Under the pieces are notes generated by a model. The model saw nothing but the letters and a program-made list of their open reading frames with translations. It was not told where the DNA came from and searched no databases. The position numbers and the translations under genes are program-made. This document shows, piece after piece, positions 1 to 7,386 of a stretch of 37,571 nt of DNA; position 1 is the stretch's first letter, and every line of letters begins with the position of its first letter. Source of the stretch: Actinomycetes bacterium. Lineage in GTDB: Bacteria > Actinomycetota > CALGFH01. The DNA lies in assembly GCA_036000965.1 (NCBI GenBank), contig DASYUT010000039.1, positions 1-37,571 on the forward strand. Direction: 5' to 3'.

Positions 1-116
1 ACGGCCATGCCGGTGCCGTCTGGCGCTGACAGCCCCGGGCTCAGCCACACCCGCCCGGTGAACCTCGCGGCATCACCCTGCTGATACTTCCCCTCGTGTC
101 CCTTCACGGTCTCCAT
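1..116 (-). CDS. Cupin-domain protein, N-terminal part only (cut by window edge)
   Basis: A reading frame starts with ATG at 116 on the minus strand and runs off the left edge after about 38 codons. An AAGGA-type ribosome binding site lies just upstream. The readable part contains DAARFTGRVWLSPGLSAPDG, which matches the opening of small single-domain cupins, where a Phe-Thr-Gly-x-Val-Trp segment precedes the metal-binding His motifs. Those His motifs would lie outside the window, so metal binding cannot be checked. Family assignment is by recognition of this N-terminal pattern only; the substrate is unknown. Confidence 0.6.
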   Translation of the reverse strand, partial: METVKGHEGKYQQGDAARFTGRVWLSPGLSAPDGTGMA

Positions 117-219
117 CGGCGTCCTTCTCCATGTCCTCGTCGGGCACGCCAACGCTACCCGAACGGAGGACGCTGAGGACCTCGGTGCCAGGGGCGGCAT
201 GATGTCCAGCACGATTGGC

Positions 220-681
220 TCACGTGCCCTCGGTGGGTGCGCCTGCGAGCGCCTCGTCCACCCGGCGCCGGAACGAGCCTGAGGAGGTCACCTCAGCGCC
301 CAGCTCCCGGACCTGCTCCACCAGTCGCCTGTCCGAGGTCACAACCCTGAAGGAATCCGGGGCCTGGTCCTCCCTCACCATCCGGACGATCTCGTCGTCG
401 GCGGCATTCCTCCCGCGCCCCGAGGCGAACGCCACCCGGACCGCGCCGTGCGCGCCGGGGCGAATGTCCGGAGGCTGGCGGTCGAACACGACCGTCACGT
501 CCTCGCCGGTGGCGGAGGCGTACCGCTTCAGCTCTTCGATCAGCCGCCGAACGGCCCGATCCGGATCGTTCCACCACCGGTCCGGTCGGGAACCGATCAG
601 GTTCATGCCGTCGATCAGCCAGCGAGCGCCCCGGCTGCCACCGCGCGTACTGCGGCCCTCATGGTCTGCCCCCGTGGCCAT
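220..681 (-). CDS. NYN-domain (YacP/Rae1-like) putative endoribonuclease, 153 aa
   Basis: PIN/NYN nuclease fold of the YacP (Rae1) type, predicted to cut RNA. Visible motifs are WLIDGMNLIG near residue 21 (first catalytic Asp), VVFDRQPP near 63, RNAADDEIV near 92 (acidic cluster) and VVTSDRRLV near 116, i.e. the ordered acidic residues of the family. I start it at ATG 681 because a GGGAGGA ribosome binding site lies about 10 bases upstream. An in-frame ATG at 762 would give a 180-residue form, but the extra part is low-complexity sequence from the repeats at 682-809. The gene is divergent from rpsD, which would fit a translation-linked role, though this is only inference. Known Bacillus Rae1 cleaves mRNA in the ribosome A site. 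Confidence 0.75.
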   Translation of the reverse strand: MATGADHEGRSTRGGSRGARWLIDGMNLIGSRPDRWWNDPDRAVRRLIEELKRYASATGEDVTVVFDRQPPDIRPGAHGAVRVAFASGRGRNAADDEIVRMVREDQAPDSFRVVTSDRRLVEQVRELGAEVTSSGSFRRRVDEALAGAPTEGT

Positions 682-809
682 CGTTCGAGTTTCCTCCCTG
701 GTAGGCGTGGCATCAAGCCGTGGTAGGCGTGGCATCGAGCCGTCGAGATTCGGGTCCCGCATGGCTCCTCGTTCGAGTTTCCTCCCTGGTATGGGTGGCA
801 TTCGAGCCC
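682..809. repeat. Duplicated leader block upstream of the NYN gene
   Basis: A 22-base sequence beginning CGTTCGAGTTTCCTCC occurs at 682-703 and identically at 770-791. Between and after them a 22-base unit beginning TGGTAGGCGTGGCATC occurs at 699-720 and 721-742 with one difference, with a third diverged copy at 788-809. On the minus strand the first unit is the ribosome binding site of the NYN gene, so the gene's 5' leader has been duplicated. Confidence 0.8.
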
Positions 810-876
810 CCTGGGGTTGCCCCGGGTCGTGCCCGGCGACCTCGACGGCGATCTGACCCTGACCATCCACGAGCTG

Positions 877-943
877 TCCAGGCTTGCCTGTCGCCGGTTC
901 GTCGCCCACCTCTCCAGGCTTGCCTGTCGCCGGTTCGTCGCCC
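877..943. repeat. Two tandem copies of a 31-base unit, 36-base period
   Basis: The unit beginning TCCAGGCTTGCCTGTCGCCG is found at 877-907 and 913-943 without a mismatch. It lies in the divergent intergenic region between the NYN gene and rpsD (682-1021, about 340 bases), which otherwise shows only the duplicated leader at 682-809 and the rpsD leader at 977-1021. No convincing -10/-35 pair for rpsD was found there. Confidence 0.8.
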
Positions 944-976
944 GCCGTCGCGGAATACCGGCGCGCCCAGACCGTT

Positions 977-1021
977 GTCCTCTTCGAGGACCTGTCTTCA
1001 AGAAGAAAAGGAGGTGAATGC
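977..1021 (+). promoter_or_regulatory. rpsD leader: two small hairpins and strong ribosome binding site
   Basis: GTCCTC-TTC-GAGGAC (977-991) forms a perfect 6-bp stem and CTTC-AA-GAAG (996-1005) a smaller one. They are followed by AAAAGGAGGTGA (1006-1017), nearly full complementarity to the 16S tail. This site decides the ATG at 1022 over the out-of-frame ATG at 1018. S4 autoregulates via leader structures in other bacteria; whether these hairpins do so here is unknown. Confidence 0.5.
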
Positions 1022-1627
1022 ATGAGCAGGACCAGGTCCAAGGTCCACCTGAGCCGCGCGCTGGGCATCCCGCTGACCCCAAAGGCGGTACGCCACCTGG
1101 AGCGGCGACCCTACCCGCCAGGCGAGCACGGCCGCAGGCGCAGGACCACATCCAACTACAAGGCACATCTGCTCGAGAAGCAGCGGCTTCGCGCCCAGTA
1201 CGACCTCAGCGAGGCGCAGCTGCGCCTGGCGCTTGCCCGGGCCGTACGAGGCGGTGAGAAGACCGGGGAGGCGCTGCTGGTCGATCTCGAGACCCGGCTG
1301 GACGCGCTGGTGCTGCGCGCCGGGTTCGCTCGGACGATCTACCAGGCGCGGCAGGCCGTGACGCACGGCCACGTCACGGTGAACACCCGCAGGGTGGACC
1401 GGCCGTCGTTCCGTGTGCGCCCTGGAGACGTCATCGAGATCGCAGCCGGCAGCAAGACCAAGACGCCGTTCCTGATCGCGGCGGCCGGCGAGCACGCCGC
1501 CACGGTCCCACCGTATCTCGACGTCGAGATCGAGGCGCTCAAGGCTCGGCTTGTCCGGCTCCCGGTACGGGCTGAGATCCCCGTCGTCTGCGACGAGCGG
1601 CTGGTCGTCGAGTTCTACTCCCGCTGA
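1022..1627 (+). CDS. rpsD: 30S ribosomal protein S4
   Basis: 201 residues, the normal length for S4. It binds 16S rRNA early in 30S assembly. The N-terminal part shows [20 protein letters not shown] and [11 protein letters not shown], and the S4 RNA-binding domain (residues about 90-150) shows [20 protein letters not shown] and VTHGHVTVN, ending with the family-typical [17 protein letters not shown]. The N terminus lacks the CxxC zinc-binding Cys residues of many bacterial S4 proteins, so it is the Cys-free form usual in Actinomycetota. The gene stands alone and not in the alpha operon with rpsM/rpsK/rpoA, as in Streptomyces. It ends in TGATAA, a double stop. Confidence 0.97.
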   Translation: MSRTRSKVHLSRALGIPLTPKAVRHLERRPYPPGEHGRRRRTTSNYKAHLLEKQRLRAQYDLSEAQLRLALARAVRGGEKTGEALLVDLETRLDALVLRAGFARTIYQARQAVTHGHVTVNTRRVDRPSFRVRPGDVIEIAAGSKTKTPFLIAAAGEHAATVPPYLDVEIEALKARLVRLPVRAEIPVVCDERLVVEFYSR

Positions 1628-1680
1628 TAAGGCAACGCTGATCAGGCAGCTCGGCTCCAGGTCGCGCCGGGAGCGCCTTA
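1627..1680. terminator. Candidate bidirectional terminator between rpsD and NUDIX gene
   Basis: The 75-base gap between the convergent genes contains TAAGGC at 1627 that can pair with GCCTTA near 1675, and inside it GCTCC/GGAGC. No T-run follows, which is common in high-GC actinobacteria. Support is the convergent position plus the pairing. Confidence 0.4.
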
Positions 1681-1702
1681 CGGGCTGAAGGCTCCAAGGG
1701 TG

Positions 1703-2170
1703 TCAGCGACGGGCGAGCGTGGCGAGCAGCCGGTCGATCAGCTCGCCCTGGGCGCCGAGCAGCTTCTCACGGGCCGTCTCGGGGTCGAACCACCCGGCCC
1801 GGTCGACCTCTGGGAACTCCCGCATGGCGCCGGAGCGGGGCGGCCACTGCATCGTGAAGGTGTTGCTGGCGACCGTGGCGGCGTCAAGGTCGCCCGCTGC
1901 CGCCCAGGCGGTGAGGACCTTCCCGCCCCGCTGCCGGATCGCCCCCAGCTCCAGCAGGTCCGCTCGCGGGGGCGGGTGGCCGGTCTCCTCCTGGAACTCC
2001 CGCAGGGCGACCGCACGTGGGTCCTCGCCCTGGTCGTACTCGCCTTTCGGGATCGACCAGGCACCGAGGTCCTTGTTGGCCCACAACGGCCCGCCGGGAT
2101 GCACGAGCAGGACCTCGACCGTTCCGGCACGGACCCGGTAGAGCAGGATGCCCGCGCTGCGCTTCGCCAT
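1703..2170 (-). CDS. NUDIX hydrolase (COG4119-type NTP pyrophosphohydrolase), 155 aa
   Basis: Hydrolyses a nucleoside diphosphate linked to another moiety; the substrate is not predictable. The full Nudix box G-x5-E-x7-REUxEExGU is present (GEYDQGEDPRAVALREFQEE, then TGH, residues about 46-68), with all metal-binding Glu residues. The start MAKRSAGILLYR and the segment VLLVHPGGPLWANKDLGAWS are typical of the COG4119 group. ATG 2170 is preceded by GGGAGGTGG about 11 bases upstream; the longer frame upstream is low-complexity. It is downstream of recD2 on the same strand with a 175-base gap, so cotranscription is possible but not shown. Confidence 0.88.
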   Translation of the reverse strand: MAKRSAGILLYRVRAGTVEVLLVHPGGPLWANKDLGAWSIPKGEYDQGEDPRAVALREFQEETGHPPPRADLLELGAIRQRGGKVLTAWAAAGDLDAATVASNTFTMQWPPRSGAMREFPEVDRAGWFDPETAREKLLGAQGELIDRLLATLARR

Positions 2171-2345
2171 CCCGACCACCCCACCTCCCAGCGACTCGCC
2201 GCAGGGAGCCAACGGTAGCGCGAACCTCCCGGGTCGAGGGCCTGCCCGCCGGTCGTCCGGCCCAGCCTGTCCCGAGGAGCCGCAGATGAGCTTCCTGGCC
2301 GTTGCCTGGCCCAGTGGTTCGACCCGATCCTGCGTCGCCAGGAGG

Positions 2346-4706
2346 TCACACGCTCGCACGTCTTGTGGCCCGCGACGCAACAGCGGCCTCGACCCGGGCG
2401 CTCTGGCGGCGCAGGCGCTCGTCGAGGCCGGTGTGGCGGTGACCGGCTCCGGCGGTCCGGATGGCCTTGGCCAGGGCGCGCCTGGAGCCGACCAGCACCA
2501 CCAGCTGCCTGGCCCGGCTCACGGCGGTGTACAGCAGGTTGCGCTGGAGCATGAGCCAGGCGTTCGGGGTCAGCGGCACGACCACGCAGGGGTACTCGCT
2601 GCCCTGGGAGCGGTGCACGGTCAGCGCGTAGGCGTGGGTCAGCTCGTCCAGCTCGTCGAACCCGTAGCGTACCTCCTCGTCGTCGTCGAGCAGGACGCGC
2701 AGCTCGCCTTCCTCTGGCGAGAGCGTGGTGACCACCCCGACCGACCCGTTGAAGACGCCCTTGTCGTAGTCGTTGCGGACCTGCATGACCTTGTCGCCCG
2801 CCCGGTAGGTGCGGCCGGCGAAGCGGCGCTCGGGCAGCCCGGGCGCGCCGGGCGTGAGCGCCTGCTGCAGCCGCTCGTTGAGCGTCCCGGCACCCGCCGG
2901 CCCACGGTGCATGGGGCAGAGCACCTGGATGTCACGCCGGGGGTCGAGGCCGAAGCGGCGGGGCAGCCGGTTGGTCGCGATGTCCACGGTGAGGTCGGCG
3001 ACGCGCTCCGGGTCGTCCTCCGGGAACAGGAAGAAGTCGGCCAGGCCCTGGGTCACCGGCGGCTGCCCGGCGTTGATGCGGTGCGCGTTGGTGACCACCC
3101 CACTCCCCTGCGCCTGCCGGAAGATGCGGGTCAGGCGGACGCGCGGGATCACGTCGGCCGCTGGGCCGGCCGGTCCGCCAGCCGGTCCGCCGGTGGCACC
3201 GGCGGGGGCGCCGGCCCGCTTGCCGCTGTGGAGCAGGTCGCGCAGCACCTCGCCCGGGCCGACGCTGGGGAGCTGGTCCGCGTCACCGACCAGCAGCAGG
3301 TGGGCGCCGGAGGGGACGGCCTTGACCAGCTTGTTGGCCAGCAGCAGATCGAGCATGGAGACCTCGTCCACCACCACCAGGTCGGCGTCGAGGGGCCGGT
3401 CGGTGTCGAAGCCGGCGTCGCCGCCTGGCCGCAGCTCGAGCAGCCGGTGCAGGGTCTGCGCCGGCATCCCGGCCAGTTCGGACAGGCGCTTGGCGGCCCG
3501 GCCGGTCGGCGCGGCCAGGACGATCTTGGCCTGCTTGGCGTGGGCGAGGGTGACGATGGCGCGCACCGCGAAGCTCTTGCCGCAGCCGGGGCCGCCGGTG
3601 AGCACGGCCACTCGCTCCGTGAGGGCGAGGCGGACCGCCGCTGCCTGCTCGGGGGCGAGCTGGCAGCCGGTGACCCGGCCCAGCCAGTCGAACGCCACCG
3701 CCCAGTCCACCTCGTGGAACGCGGGAAGCCGGTCGGCGGCCGGGGGCGCCGCCAGCAGGCGCAGCAGCCCCGCGGCCAGCGAGACCTCGGCGCGGTAGAA
3801 GGGGACCAGGTAGACGGCGGGCACACCGTCGTCGAACCCCGGGATGGGGAGCGAGTCTCGTATCACGCCCCGCTCGTGCACCAGTTCCTCGAGGCATGTC
3901 CCGACGAGCGCCGGGCGCACGCCGAGGATCTCGGATGCCTTGGCGACCAGCTCGGGCTCGGGCAGGTAGCAGTGGCCGGCCTCGCTCGCCTCGGACAGGG
4001 TGTACTGCAGCCCGGCCTTGATCCGCGCGGGGCTGTCGTAGCCGATGCCGAGACCCTGGGCGATCTTGTCGGCGGTCTTGAAGCCGATGCCCCAGACGTC
4101 CACCGCCAGCCGGTAGGGCTCCTTGGAGACCACCTTGACGGCTTCGTCCCGGTACAACCGGTAGATGCGCACGGCCAGCGAGGTCGACACCCCCACGCCC
4201 TGCAGGAAGACCATGACCTCCTTGATGGCCTTCTGCTCCTGCCAGGCGTGCTCGATCATGGCCGTGCGCTTGGGGCCGAGCCCCGGCACGCGGTGCAGGC
4301 GCGCAGGATCCTCCTCCAGCACGCGGAGGGTGTCGGCGCCGAAGTGGTCGACGATGCGCTCGGCCATCTTGGGCCCGATGCCCTTGATCAGGCCGGAGCC
4401 GAGGTAGCGGCGGATGCCCTGGACCGTGGCGGGCAGCAGGGTGCTGTAGCTGCGCACCTCGAACTGGCGCCCGTACAGCTGGTGGCTGCGCCAGCGCCCC
4501 TCCAGGCGCAGGCGCTCGCCGGGCTGGGCGCCGAGCAGCGGGCCGACCACCGTGATCAGGTCGGCCGATCCGGGGCTGGCGACCCGGGCGACCGTGTAGC
4601 CGGTCTCCTCGTTGGCGTAGGTGACGCGCTCCAGCACCGCGTCGAGCACCGCCGGGGTGGGACCGGCCGCTAGGGCCGGCGCGGGGGAAGACAGAGACAG
4701 GGTCAC
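2346..4706 (-). CDS. recD2: RecD2-type ATP-dependent 5'-3' DNA helicase
   Basis: Superfamily 1B helicase, the RecBC-independent RecD2/TraA type, acting on recombination and repair intermediates. Length 786, as usual for RecD2. Domains: N-terminal OB-like region (about 10-95), helix-hairpin-helix modules (about 95-190: LIKGIGPKMAERIV, VPGLGPKRTAMIE), then the motor with Walker A GGPGCGKS near 369, Walker B VVDEVSMLD near 442, and motif VI-like ALTVHRSQGSEYPCVVV near 692, the UvrD/RecD C-terminal signature. The start is GTG 4706, preceded by GAGGGAG. It follows ssb by 66 bases on the same strand, so the two are probably one SOS-controlled transcript. Confidence 0.93.
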   Translation of the reverse strand: MTLSLSSPAPALAAGPTPAVLDAVLERVTYANEETGYTVARVASPGSADLITVVGPLLGAQPGERLRLEGRWRSHQLYGRQFEVRSYSTLLPATVQGIRRYLGSGLIKGIGPKMAERIVDHFGADTLRVLEEDPARLHRVPGLGPKRTAMIEHAWQEQKAIKEVMVFLQGVGVSTSLAVRIYRLYRDEAVKVVSKEPYRLAVDVWGIGFKTADKIAQGLGIGYDSPARIKAGLQYTLSEASEAGHCYLPEPELVAKASEILGVRPALVGTCLEELVHERGVIRDSLPIPGFDDGVPAVYLVPFYRAEVSLAAGLLRLLAAPPAADRLPAFHEVDWAVAFDWLGRVTGCQLAPEQAAAVRLALTERVAVLTGGPGCGKSFAVRAIVTLAHAKQAKIVLAAPTGRAAKRLSELAGMPAQTLHRLLELRPGGDAGFDTDRPLDADLVVVDEVSMLDLLLANKLVKAVPSGAHLLLVGDADQLPSVGPGEVLRDLLHSGKRAGAPAGATGGPAGGPAGPAADVIPRVRLTRIFRQAQGSGVVTNAHRINAGQPPVTQGLADFFLFPEDDPERVADLTVDIATNRLPRRFGLDPRRDIQVLCPMHRGPAGAGTLNERLQQALTPGAPGLPERRFAGRTYRAGDKVMQVRNDYDKGVFNGSVGVVTTLSPEEGELRVLLDDDEEVRYGFDELDELTHAYALTVHRSQGSEYPCVVVPLTPNAWLMLQRNLLYTAVSRARQLVVLVGSRRALAKAIRTAGAGHRHTGLDERLRRQSARVEAAVASRATRRASV

Positions 4707-4772
4707 GCGGCTCCCTCGAGGTTCAAGGTCCCGGCCGTGGCTCGGCCGCGGCGTGGGTCGGCCCGCGAGCGG

Positions 4773-5207
4773 CTAGAACGGCACCTCCTCCAGGGCTCTG
4801 CCGGCCGAGACGGGCTCGGTGTCGGCATGCCGCCCGTTCTGCTCGGCCTTCCCGCTCGGCTTGGCCAGGGTGACAGGCGCGAACTTCAGGCTTGCGGCCA
4901 CGTCGTCGGCCTCCACCTCCACGGCCGACCGCCGCTGGCCCTCCGGGGTCTCCCACGAGCGGCTCTTGAGGCGGCCGACGACGACGCAGCGAGTGCCCTT
5001 GCGCAGGCTCTGGCTGACGTGCTCGGCCTGGTCGCGCCAGACGCTCACCCTGAAGAACGACGGCTCGCCGTCCTTCCAGCCGTCGCCGTCCCACAGTCGC
5101 TGGCTCACGGCGAGCCGGAACGTGGCCAGCGCGAAGCCGGTTGGCGTGTAGCGCAGCTCCGGGTCGTCGGTGAGGTTGCCGACGAGGGTGGTCTGGTTGT
5201 CGCTCAC
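4773..5207 (-). CDS. ssb: Single-stranded DNA-binding protein (SSB), 144 aa
   Basis: OB-fold protein that coats single-stranded DNA in replication and repair. The N terminus SDNQTTLVGNLTDDPELRYT and the following FRLAVSQR, SFFRVSVWRDQAEHVSQSL and KGTRCVVVGRLKSRSW are the SSB core, and the tail ends EEVPF, a version of the acidic C-terminal tip that recruits repair proteins. I place the start at GTG 5207 because AAAGGAG lies 8 bases upstream and the SSB core begins there; an ATG at 5234 would add nine residues. The short tail and its pairing with recD2 suggest a damage-inducible SSB in addition to a replicative copy elsewhere, which is inference. Confidence 0.93.
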   Translation of the reverse strand: MSDNQTTLVGNLTDDPELRYTPTGFALATFRLAVSQRLWDGDGWKDGEPSFFRVSVWRDQAEHVSQSLRKGTRCVVVGRLKSRSWETPEGQRRSAVEVEADDVAASLKFAPVTLAKPSGKAEQNGRHADTEPVSAGRALEEVPF

Positions 5208-5240
5208 CTTCGAGCTCCTTTCCTGGTTCAGCATAGGTGC

Positions 5241-5246
5241 ATTCTA
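5241..5246 (-). promoter_or_regulatory. Candidate -10 element of the ssb-recD2 promoter
   Basis: TAGAAT on the minus strand, about 35 bases upstream of the ssb GTG. The -35 position would fall inside the LexA box at 5256-5271, so repressor binding would block RNA polymerase. Confidence 0.5.
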
Positions 5247-5255
5247 CCCTAAGAG

Positions 5256-5271
5256 TCGAACGTACGTTCGA
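5256..5271. promoter_or_regulatory. LexA (SOS) box upstream of ssb-recD2
   Basis: TCGAACGTACGTTCGA is a perfect 16-base palindrome and an exact match to the actinobacterial/mycobacterial LexA consensus TCGAAC-N4-GTTCGA. It lies 49 bases upstream of the ssb start, where it would overlap the -35 region. The gene on the other side (5419-6441) only ends near here, so the box serves ssb-recD2. Confidence 0.88.
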
Positions 5272-5418
5272 ATCACGGGGCGGCCGCTACCCAGGATCCG
5301 GGTCCGGATGGCGGGTCCGCCCCGGCTAGCCGGTCTGCCGGTCCTCCTCGGCCAGTCCACGGAGGGCGTCGGCGATCGAGGCGCCCCCTGCGCGATGGGA
5401 CGGGTCACGTCGGAACGG

Positions 5419-6441
5419 TCACTCCTCATGATGCGATCCGCCCGCGGCGGCCGGGGCGGAGGACCGGCCCTGGCCGCCCGGGGCGTCGGGGGAACCGGAC
5501 CGGTCGGCGAGCACCTCACGGACCTTGGCTCTGAAGGCGGCCAGGCCGGACACCCCGTCGCCCTCCTGACCCATCCGTTCGACCAGGCGGGCCAGCGTGG
5601 GGCCGTGCAGGTCACGGGGGTCGGAGACGCCGCTGTAGTAGGGGCTGCGGTGCAGGAACTCGCGGGCGTCGGCGGCGCTCACCCCGGTCGCCTCGACCAG
5701 GGCGTCGAACTGCTCGACCAGGGCCTCGTCCGGCTCCTCCCACGCGGCGGCGCCCCGGAGCGGCATCCGTGTGGCGCCCTGGGGGCCATTGCCCTGGGGG
5801 CCGTCGCCCTGGGGGCCGTCGCTCCGGGGGCCGTCGCCCTCGGGGCCGTCGCTCTGGGGGCTCGCGACCTCCGCGCCGGCCAGTCCCGGCCCCCCAGCCA
5901 CGGCCTCCTCGGCCGCGGTCGCGGCCGCGCTGCCTGGCTGCTCCAGGATCGCCCGCACCTGGCGGTCCAGGAAGTAGTGCTCCTGGGCCCACAGGTGCAG
6001 TCCGAGCCCGAGGCGCATGGCGCAGCGCTTGAGCGCGTCGGACACGGCGTCCTTGAGGCGGGCGCCGTCGTGAGGCCAGTTGTGCACGTCCCCGACGTCG
6101 CCGACCTCCTCGATGCGCACACGGCGGCCGTCGATCGAGCAGGTGAGCCGCCAGACGCAGCCGACCACGACGTCGTGGAGCGCGGGCGTGCCGGCCTTGG
6201 CCCGGCGGCTCCGGCCCTTGGGATCGGGCGGCACCGCGGCCACGTCCCCTCGGACAACCTCGACCAGCTCGAAGTCAAACGGTCCGACGATGCTGAGCAG
6301 GCGCTGGTTGACGACGTGGTGGGCGACGTAGTCGTTGCCGTCCTTGCGCTCGACGAAGCCGTCGGGAAAGCGGCGGGCCAGCTCGACGAGGTCGTAGATG
6401 GTGCCGTCCGGCGCCTGCCGGACGTCGTGGATGGTGGTCAC
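5419..6441 (-). CDS. Rad52/Rad22-family DNA strand-annealing protein, 340 aa
   Basis: Resembles bacterial and phage Rad52/22 single-strand annealing proteins (Sak/DdrA-like superfamily). The N-terminal half holds VERKDGNDYVAHHVVNQRLL, then GPFDFELVEV, VVGCVWRLTCSIDGRRVRIEE with GDVGD, and the diagnostic helix ARLKDAVSDALKRCAMRLGL followed by GLHLW (about 124-150). The C-terminal half is a flexible linker with a repeated GDGPQ-type motif (about 197-224), encoded by repeats around 5768-5850, then a small helical domain. The start is GTG 6441 with GAGGAG upstream. It ends about 150 bases from the SOS box of ssb; no LexA box of its own was found. Confidence 0.72.
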   Translation of the reverse strand: MTTIHDVRQAPDGTIYDLVELARRFPDGFVERKDGNDYVAHHVVNQRLLSIVGPFDFELVEVVRGDVAAVPPDPKGRSRRAKAGTPALHDVVVGCVWRLTCSIDGRRVRIEEVGDVGDVHNWPHDGARLKDAVSDALKRCAMRLGLGLHLWAQEHYFLDRQVRAILEQPGSAAATAAEEAVAGGPGLAGAEVASPQSDGPEGDGPRSDGPQGDGPQGNGPQGATRMPLRGAAAWEEPDEALVEQFDALVEATGVSAADAREFLHRSPYYSGVSDPRDLHGPTLARLVERMGQEGDGVSGLAAFRAKVREVLADRSGSPDAPGGQGRSSAPAAAGGSHHEE

Positions 6442-6507
6442 TGGGCCAGCTCCTCGGGGAATGGGACCGGAGCGTCGACCGGCCCCGGTCGCGTACCTGA
6501 ACGCCTC

Positions 6508-6565
6508 GGCGTCAACCGCCTCGGCGTCCAGCTAGGGGCGTCAACCTAGGGGCGTCAACCTAGGG
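6508..6565. repeat. Four spaced TTGACGCC-type motifs upstream of the Rad52-like gene
   Basis: On the minus strand TTGACGCC occurs at 6508-6515, 6537-6544 and 6551-6558, with TGGACGCC at 6523-6530, spaced 14-15 bases. The last copies are part of a 14-base tandem unit CTAGGGGCGTCAAC (6532-6545, 6546-6559). Just beyond, CGCTCT/AGAGCG (about 6572-6590) forms an inverted repeat in AT-richer sequence. The spacing suggests regulator sites or repeated -35-like elements; no clean -10 partner was found. Confidence 0.6.
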
Positions 6566-6677
6566 AAGTTCCGCTCTACGTAAAAGAGCGTATCCGGACC
6601 CTGTGACAGTGGGAGCGGGGAAGGCCGTGGCAGCGCTCGTCTCTGGGCGGATGCGGTCGACGGTGCCGGCGGCCCGC

Positions 6678-7271
6678 CTACCGCCGAGGGCGGCCGGGGA
6701 GGCGCCGGCCGGAGGCCTCGATGTCGGCGTCGCTCAGGCCGCTCCGCCAGGCGATGCCTGGCCGAGCCGCGATCCAGGCGGTGGCCTGCGCGCGCGCCCA
6801 CAGCCAGACCGTCTGCTGGTAGCCGACCACCTGGATGGGAGGCGGCACCCGCTTGGGAGTGTTGAGCTTGTAGTTCTTGATCGTCCGGTAGCGCACCGGA
6901 GGCTCGATGAGCCCGCCCAGCTGCCACTCGTCGATGGTGTCGAGGACGGCCTCCTGCTCGAGCTCCAAGCGCTCGGCCAGCTCGACCCGGCCGTTGCGCA
7001 GCGCCGTGACCAGGGCGAGGGCGTGCGCGGAGAGGATGGGGCCGCGCGGCACCTCACGGCCGTCGAGAGCCTCGAGCGTGGCGGCGGCCAGGACGTCGAC
7101 GAGCCTCACCTCCACGGGGTCGCCGCACCCGACCCACCGCCAGGGGTACCCCGCGGCCAGCTCGAAGCGGAGCCCCGGGGCTCCGCGGTCCTTGATCGGG
7201 ACGTGCGCCGGGTAGTAGCGCGGGTCCCGGCCGCCGGCCGCCAGCCGGAACGGCGCCTCCAGCAAGCCCAT
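6678..7271 (-). CDS. Conserved-looking protein of unknown function, 197 aa
   Basis: I do not recognise a family. The frame is accepted because its composition is protein-like where the overlapping frames are Arg/Pro/Ala-rich: it has YYPAHVPIKDRG and a hydrophobic core, LILSAHALALVTAL-like helices, EQEAVLDTIDEWQLGGLIEP (reminiscent of a winged-helix arm), and a Tyr/Trp-rich segment RYRTIKNYKLNTPKR and VVGYQQTVWLWARAQA. No signal peptide or membrane segment is seen. There is no Shine-Dalgarno before ATG 7271, but TAGTGT sits 9-14 bases upstream, so a leaderless transcript is possible. It lies between the Rad52-like and SWIM genes on the same strand, suggesting but not proving a DNA-related role. 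Confidence 0.6.
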   Translation of the reverse strand: MGLLEAPFRLAAGGRDPRYYPAHVPIKDRGAPGLRFELAAGYPWRWVGCGDPVEVRLVDVLAAATLEALDGREVPRGPILSAHALALVTALRNGRVELAERLELEQEAVLDTIDEWQLGGLIEPPVRYRTIKNYKLNTPKRVPPPIQVVGYQQTVWLWARAQATAWIAARPGIAWRSGLSDADIEASGRRLPGRPRR

Positions 7272-7323
7272 GGCCGGACACTACCCAGGGGTGGGGGGCG
7301 GGACAAGCATCCTCGCCAGGCCG

Positions 7324-7364
7324 CCTGCGGGCGACCGGTCCGGTCCCGCGGGCGTGCCCGCAGG
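7324..7364. terminator. Candidate terminator after the SWIM gene
   Basis: CCTGCGGGC (7324-7332) is the exact complement of GCCCGCAGG (7356-7364), and inside it GCGGGC-GT-GCCCGC (7348-7361) forms a second, competing hairpin. The position just after the SWIM gene stop (7387, minus strand) fits a terminator. Confidence 0.5.
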
Positions 7365-7386
7365 ACGCGGGCGGGTGCGGCCATGG

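Noticed and set aside
1018-1257. Start at ATG 1018 before rpsD
   Set aside because: Out of frame with S4 and gives Pro/Ala-rich sequence; the Shine-Dalgarno spacing fits ATG 1022.
2148-4673. 841-codon open frame on the plus strand
   Set aside because: Antisense to recD2, rich in Gly/Ala/Arg/Val/Gln with no domain; produced by the high-GC third positions of the real gene.
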